Part shown: piece by piece, positions 61,919 through 64,000 of the stretch
How the letters are laid out: the number at the start of each line of letters is the position of its first letter
Numbering within the stretch: position 1 is the first letter of the stretch
Origin: Microbacterium sp. AG238
Lineage (GTDB): Bacteria > Actinomycetota > Actinomycetes > Actinomycetales > Microbacteriaceae
Direction of reading: 5' to 3'
Assembly (NCBI RefSeq): GCF_003610405.1
Contig: NZ_RAQC01000001.1
Location: 1,550,001-1,614,000, forward strand
Length of the DNA stretch: 64,000 nucleotides
Made by a program: the position numbers and the translations under genes
The notes under the pieces: generated by a model
Database searches by the model: none
The model's input: only the letters and a program-made list of their open reading frames with translations
Told to the model about the DNA's origin: nothing

Positions 61919-62719
61919 TCATGGGGCAGGGGCGTCGGATGCCGGTGCCGGCTGGCGGGAGATCGCGTCGATGAGCGAAGAGATGGTCGTCTCGGCGGCG
62001 ACCACATCGACGCTGAGACCGAGCTTGCGCGCGTCGCGCGCCGTCCGGGGACCGATCGCCGCGATCAGAGTCGATGCGGGGAGCTCGGGGAACTGCTCGC
62101 TGACCTGCTCGGCGACCGACCCGCTGGTCACGAGCACCGCGTTGATGCGGCCACTCGCGACATCGGCGGCGATGCGGTCGGTCACCGGCACACCCACCGT
62201 CCGGTAGGCGACGACGCTGCGGACGTCGTGACCGGCCTCGACGAGCATGCGGGTCAGCACGGGCTTGGCGACTTCACTGCGCAGCGCGAGGACACGCGTC
62301 GGCTCGGCCTCGATCGCGAGGATCTGCTCGGCCAGGCCCGCGGCCGAGTCGTCCTCATCGGGGACCAGGTCGACGCGGTAACCCACGGCTGTCAGCGCAG
62401 CGGCCGTGGTCTCGCCGACGGCCGCAACGCGCGTCTGCGCCGGGATCTCGGCGCGATAGGCGTACAGGACGTCGACGGTGGTCGCGCTCGTCAGCGTGAT
62501 CCAGTCGAAGGCGCCGGCCGCGAGTTCGGCGAGTGCCCCTTCGAGGTCGGCCACGTCCGTCGTGGGCGCGAAGTTGATGAGCGGGGCGATGACCGGCGTG
62601 GCTCCGTGCGAGCGGAGGAGAGCGGCTACCTGGTCACCCCAGGGACCCCCGCGCGGCACGAGCACGCGCCACCCCCGAAGGGGCTTCTGCGGCTCTGCGT
62701 GGCCGGGCTCGACATGCAT
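61919..62719 (-). CDS. hemD: uroporphyrinogen-III synthase-like protein
   Basis: The 266-residue protein has the weakly conserved HemD fold: LRGWRVLVPRGGPWGDQVAA near the start, DWITLTSATTVDVLYAY near 72, RVAAVGETTAAALTAVGYRV near 93, and the second half VNAVLVTSGSVAEQVSEQFP followed by AAIGPRTARDARKLGL. HemD closes hydroxymethylbilane to uroporphyrinogen III in haem synthesis. No other hem genes are adjacent. ATG 62719 is chosen; GTG 62746 is an alternative. A stand-alone regulatory HemD-like protein is possible but less likely. Confidence 0.8.
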   Translation of the reverse strand: MHVEPGHAEPQKPLRGWRVLVPRGGPWGDQVAALLRSHGATPVIAPLINFAPTTDVADLEGALAELAAGAFDWITLTSATTVDVLYAYRAEIPAQTRVAAVGETTAAALTAVGYRVDLVPDEDDSAAGLAEQILAIEAEPTRVLALRSEVAKPVLTRMLVEAGHDVRSVVAYRTVGVPVTDRIAADVASGRINAVLVTSGSVAEQVSEQFPELPASTLIAAIGPRTARDARKLGLSVDVVAAETTISSLIDAISRQPAPASDAPAP

Positions 62720-62928
62720 ATGGTGGCTCTCGTGAGGCGCGACCACCCCCGGAAGAGCGGCCGACGCACGTTCCTTGTCCGGGCGGTGCAGGCCCGGATG
62801 CGCAACATCGGCAGCATTCGCTCCATCGCCGCTGCCTCGTTTCCGAGCATACTCCGCAACGGACGCGGGACGGCGGCAGGAGGTATCGATCCGGACTCGG
62901 TTGGCCGAGAACGGATCACGCCGCCCGA

Positions 62929-63195
62929 TCAGCGCGCAATGAGTCGGGCGATGCCCCAGACGACGGCGCCCACCGCGACCGCGACGCCCACCGCTGCTGC
63001 GGCGGCGCCCGCCGGGTTGCGCTCGGCATAGGCGCGGGCCTCTCGGCTGGCGCGATCGGTCGCGATGACGGCGCGCTTGGGGAGGTTCGCCTTGTGCTCG
63101 ATCGCGGCGAGCGCGGCCTTCAGCTCGGCGCGTGCCTTCTCGACCGGGTCGTTGATGCCCAGCGGCACGGCGGTGTCGGGGAGCTCAGAACTCAT
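62929..63195 (-). CDS. DUF3618 family protein
   Basis: The 88-residue protein has the DUF3618 pattern DPVEKARAELKAALAAIEHK followed by NLPKRA (residues 16-41) and one membrane helix at about 61-84 (AAAAAVGVAVAVGAVVWGIA). These are small actinobacterial membrane proteins found beside holin-like and YtxH-like proteins, as here. Function unknown. Start overlaps the upstream gene's stop by 11 bases. Confidence 0.75.
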   Translation of the reverse strand: MSSELPDTAVPLGINDPVEKARAELKAALAAIEHKANLPKRAVIATDRASREARAYAERNPAGAAAAAVGVAVAVGAVVWGIARLIAR

Positions 63196-63595
63196 CGGCC
63201 ACTTCCTTCACGATCTTGGCGTCGGTGGAGATCGCCTGGGCGGGGTTCTGGCGCGAGCTCAGCTTCTTGAAGCGAAGGAGGCCCAGCACCGCGAACACGG
63301 CGGCGATCACGAGGAGGATACCGATCACGATGAGCGACGCGGCCCAAGCGGGCAGCCACGACGACAGCCCGATGATCGCGAAGGCGCCGATCGCCGGAAT
63401 CGTCCAGAACAGGAAGAACAGGGCGACGATGAACCAGACGCCGCCGATGCCGGCGTCCTTGCCCGTCTTCTTGGCCCATGCCTTCACCGAGTCGATCTCG
63501 GCGACGACGAGGTTGCGGACGAGCTCGGGGATCTCACCAATCAGGGTGAACAGGCTGTCGTCGGCGCGGTCGCGGAATCCGCGGGGCGTGCTCAT
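63185..63595 (-). CDS. phage-holin-3_6-like (DUF1469) membrane protein
   Basis: The 136-residue protein starts LFTLIGEIPELVRNLVVAEI (residues 14-33), typical of the family, followed by two membrane helices at about 50-72 and 78-102. Despite the family name, these proteins are chromosomal in actinobacteria and not lysis proteins. It is between the YtxH-like and DUF3618 genes. Confidence 0.82.
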   Translation of the reverse strand: MSTPRGFRDRADDSLFTLIGEIPELVRNLVVAEIDSVKAWAKKTGKDAGIGGVWFIVALFFLFWTIPAIGAFAIIGLSSWLPAWAASLIVIGILLVIAAVFAVLGLLRFKKLSSRQNPAQAISTDAKIVKEVADEF

Positions 63596-63596
63596 C

Positions 63597-63956
63597 TCAG
63601 CTGTCCGCCACGGCGCTCGCGTCGGCGACCTTGCGCGCATCGCGCTCGGCGGCCTTGCGCACGTCGCCGGCGGCCTTCTCGCCCTCCGCGACGGCCGCGT
63701 CGAGCTTCTCGCCGGGGGTTCCGCTCTTGCCGGCGGCCTTGACGACCTTCTTCGCACTGTCCCAGACGACACTGGGCACCGCGAGGGCGGCGGACTTGCC
63801 GAGCTCGGTGACCTTTCCCACCTGCTTCTGCACGGGGTCGAGCTCCCAGATCTGCTGGGCCTTCTCTTTGATCTGCTCGTAGCGCTGACGCCCGGCGCGT
63901 GCCCCGAGCACGTAGCCCGCGGCGAGTCCGACGGCGATGCCAATCTTGCCCCTCAT
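63597..63956 (-). CDS. YtxH-like membrane-associated protein
   Basis: The 119-residue protein has an N-terminal membrane segment with a Gly/Ala pattern (KIGIAVGLAAGYVLGARAGR, residues 4-23) and a long Ala/Lys-rich helix (AERDARKVADASAVADS) as in YtxH proteins, proposed stress or envelope proteins. GAGGAGACCCC precedes ATG 63956. It is the first gene of the three-gene envelope cluster and ends one base before the holin-like start. Confidence 0.7.
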   Translation of the reverse strand: MRGKIGIAVGLAAGYVLGARAGRQRYEQIKEKAQQIWELDPVQKQVGKVTELGKSAALAVPSVVWDSAKKVVKAAGKSGTPGEKLDAAVAEGEKAAGDVRKAAERDARKVADASAVADS

Positions 63957-64000
63957 GGGGTCTCCTCACGTTCGACGTTGCTGCGTTGTCTCAGGCTATC

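Noticed and set aside
63185..63595. Holin-like gene as a sign of a prophage
   Set aside because: No phage structural, lysis or integrase gene is nearby; the family is chromosomal in these bacteria.

Overview
The window is about 64 kb of chromosome from a very GC-rich actinobacterium, most probably Microbacteriaceae and close to Microbacterium. This rests on the codon bias, many GTG starts, many leaderless promoters (TANNNT followed 6-8 bases later by ATG or GTG), a DUF222/HNH endonuclease gene, a Tat-exported sugar-binding lipoprotein and an IAVTG-type cell-wall anchor. The assignment comes from gene content, not a search. I see no rRNA, tRNA, CRISPR array, insertion sequence or prophage. Most of the window is ordinary catabolic and housekeeping chromosome.

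Layout. 1-6 kb: end of an aldo/keto reductase, a DUF952 protein divergent from a TetR regulator, bifunctional proline dehydrogenase/P5C dehydrogenase (PutA) and a thioesterase. 6-12 kb: LacI regulator, sugar-binding protein, two permeases and an intracellular GH51 arabinofuranosidase, with a perfect 14-bp palindrome in front of the binding-protein gene. 12-15 kb: thiamine salvage operon thiM-thiE-thiD/tenA behind a TPP riboswitch. 15-20 kb: membrane protein with a GGDEF-like tail, GNAT, DUF222/HNH endonuclease, cytochrome-b-like protein, enoyl-CoA hydratase. 20-28.7 kb: a 1280-residue cell-wall-anchored 5'-nucleotidase, then the methylcitrate cycle (prpC, prpB, prpD) with its GntR regulator. 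28.8-33.2 kb: RNase H and a five-gene set resembling a type VII secretion substrate cassette. 33-36 kb: NUDIX, aldo/keto reductase, RlmN. 36-43 kb: beta-glucoside system (BglG antiterminator, RAT/terminator, EIIBCA, 6-phospho-beta-glucosidase) followed by two tandem HAD phosphatases and a GNAT. 43-47 kb: two SDRs and a crotonase-fold isomerase (fatty-acid or side-chain oxidation), an APH-type kinase, a GNAT. 47-52.4 kb: glpD-glpF-glpK with a divergent SorC/DeoR-like regulator and repeated TGCACG palindromes between them. 52.4-55.5 kb: thiamine-related ECF transporter ykoE-ykoD-ykoC under a second TPP riboswitch. 55.5-64 kb: D,D-carboxypeptidase-like protein, methyltransferase, a J-domain protein with a NERD-like region, 3-hydroxyisobutyryl-CoA hydrolase, a two-gene ABC exporter, a uroporphyrinogen-III synthase-like protein and a small envelope cluster (DUF3618, holin-like, YtxH-like).

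Regulation is well exposed in this window: two TPP riboswitches, one RAT antiterminator, and predicted operators for TetR, LacI, GntR and SorC-type regulators, several lying on the -10 of leaderless promoters. The most unusual items are a 23-base poly-C tract beside a hairpin between the beta-glucoside transporter and its hydrolase, the type VII-like cassette without secretion machinery, the J/NERD fusion, and the SOS-box-like site plus start-codon hairpin at the HNH gene.
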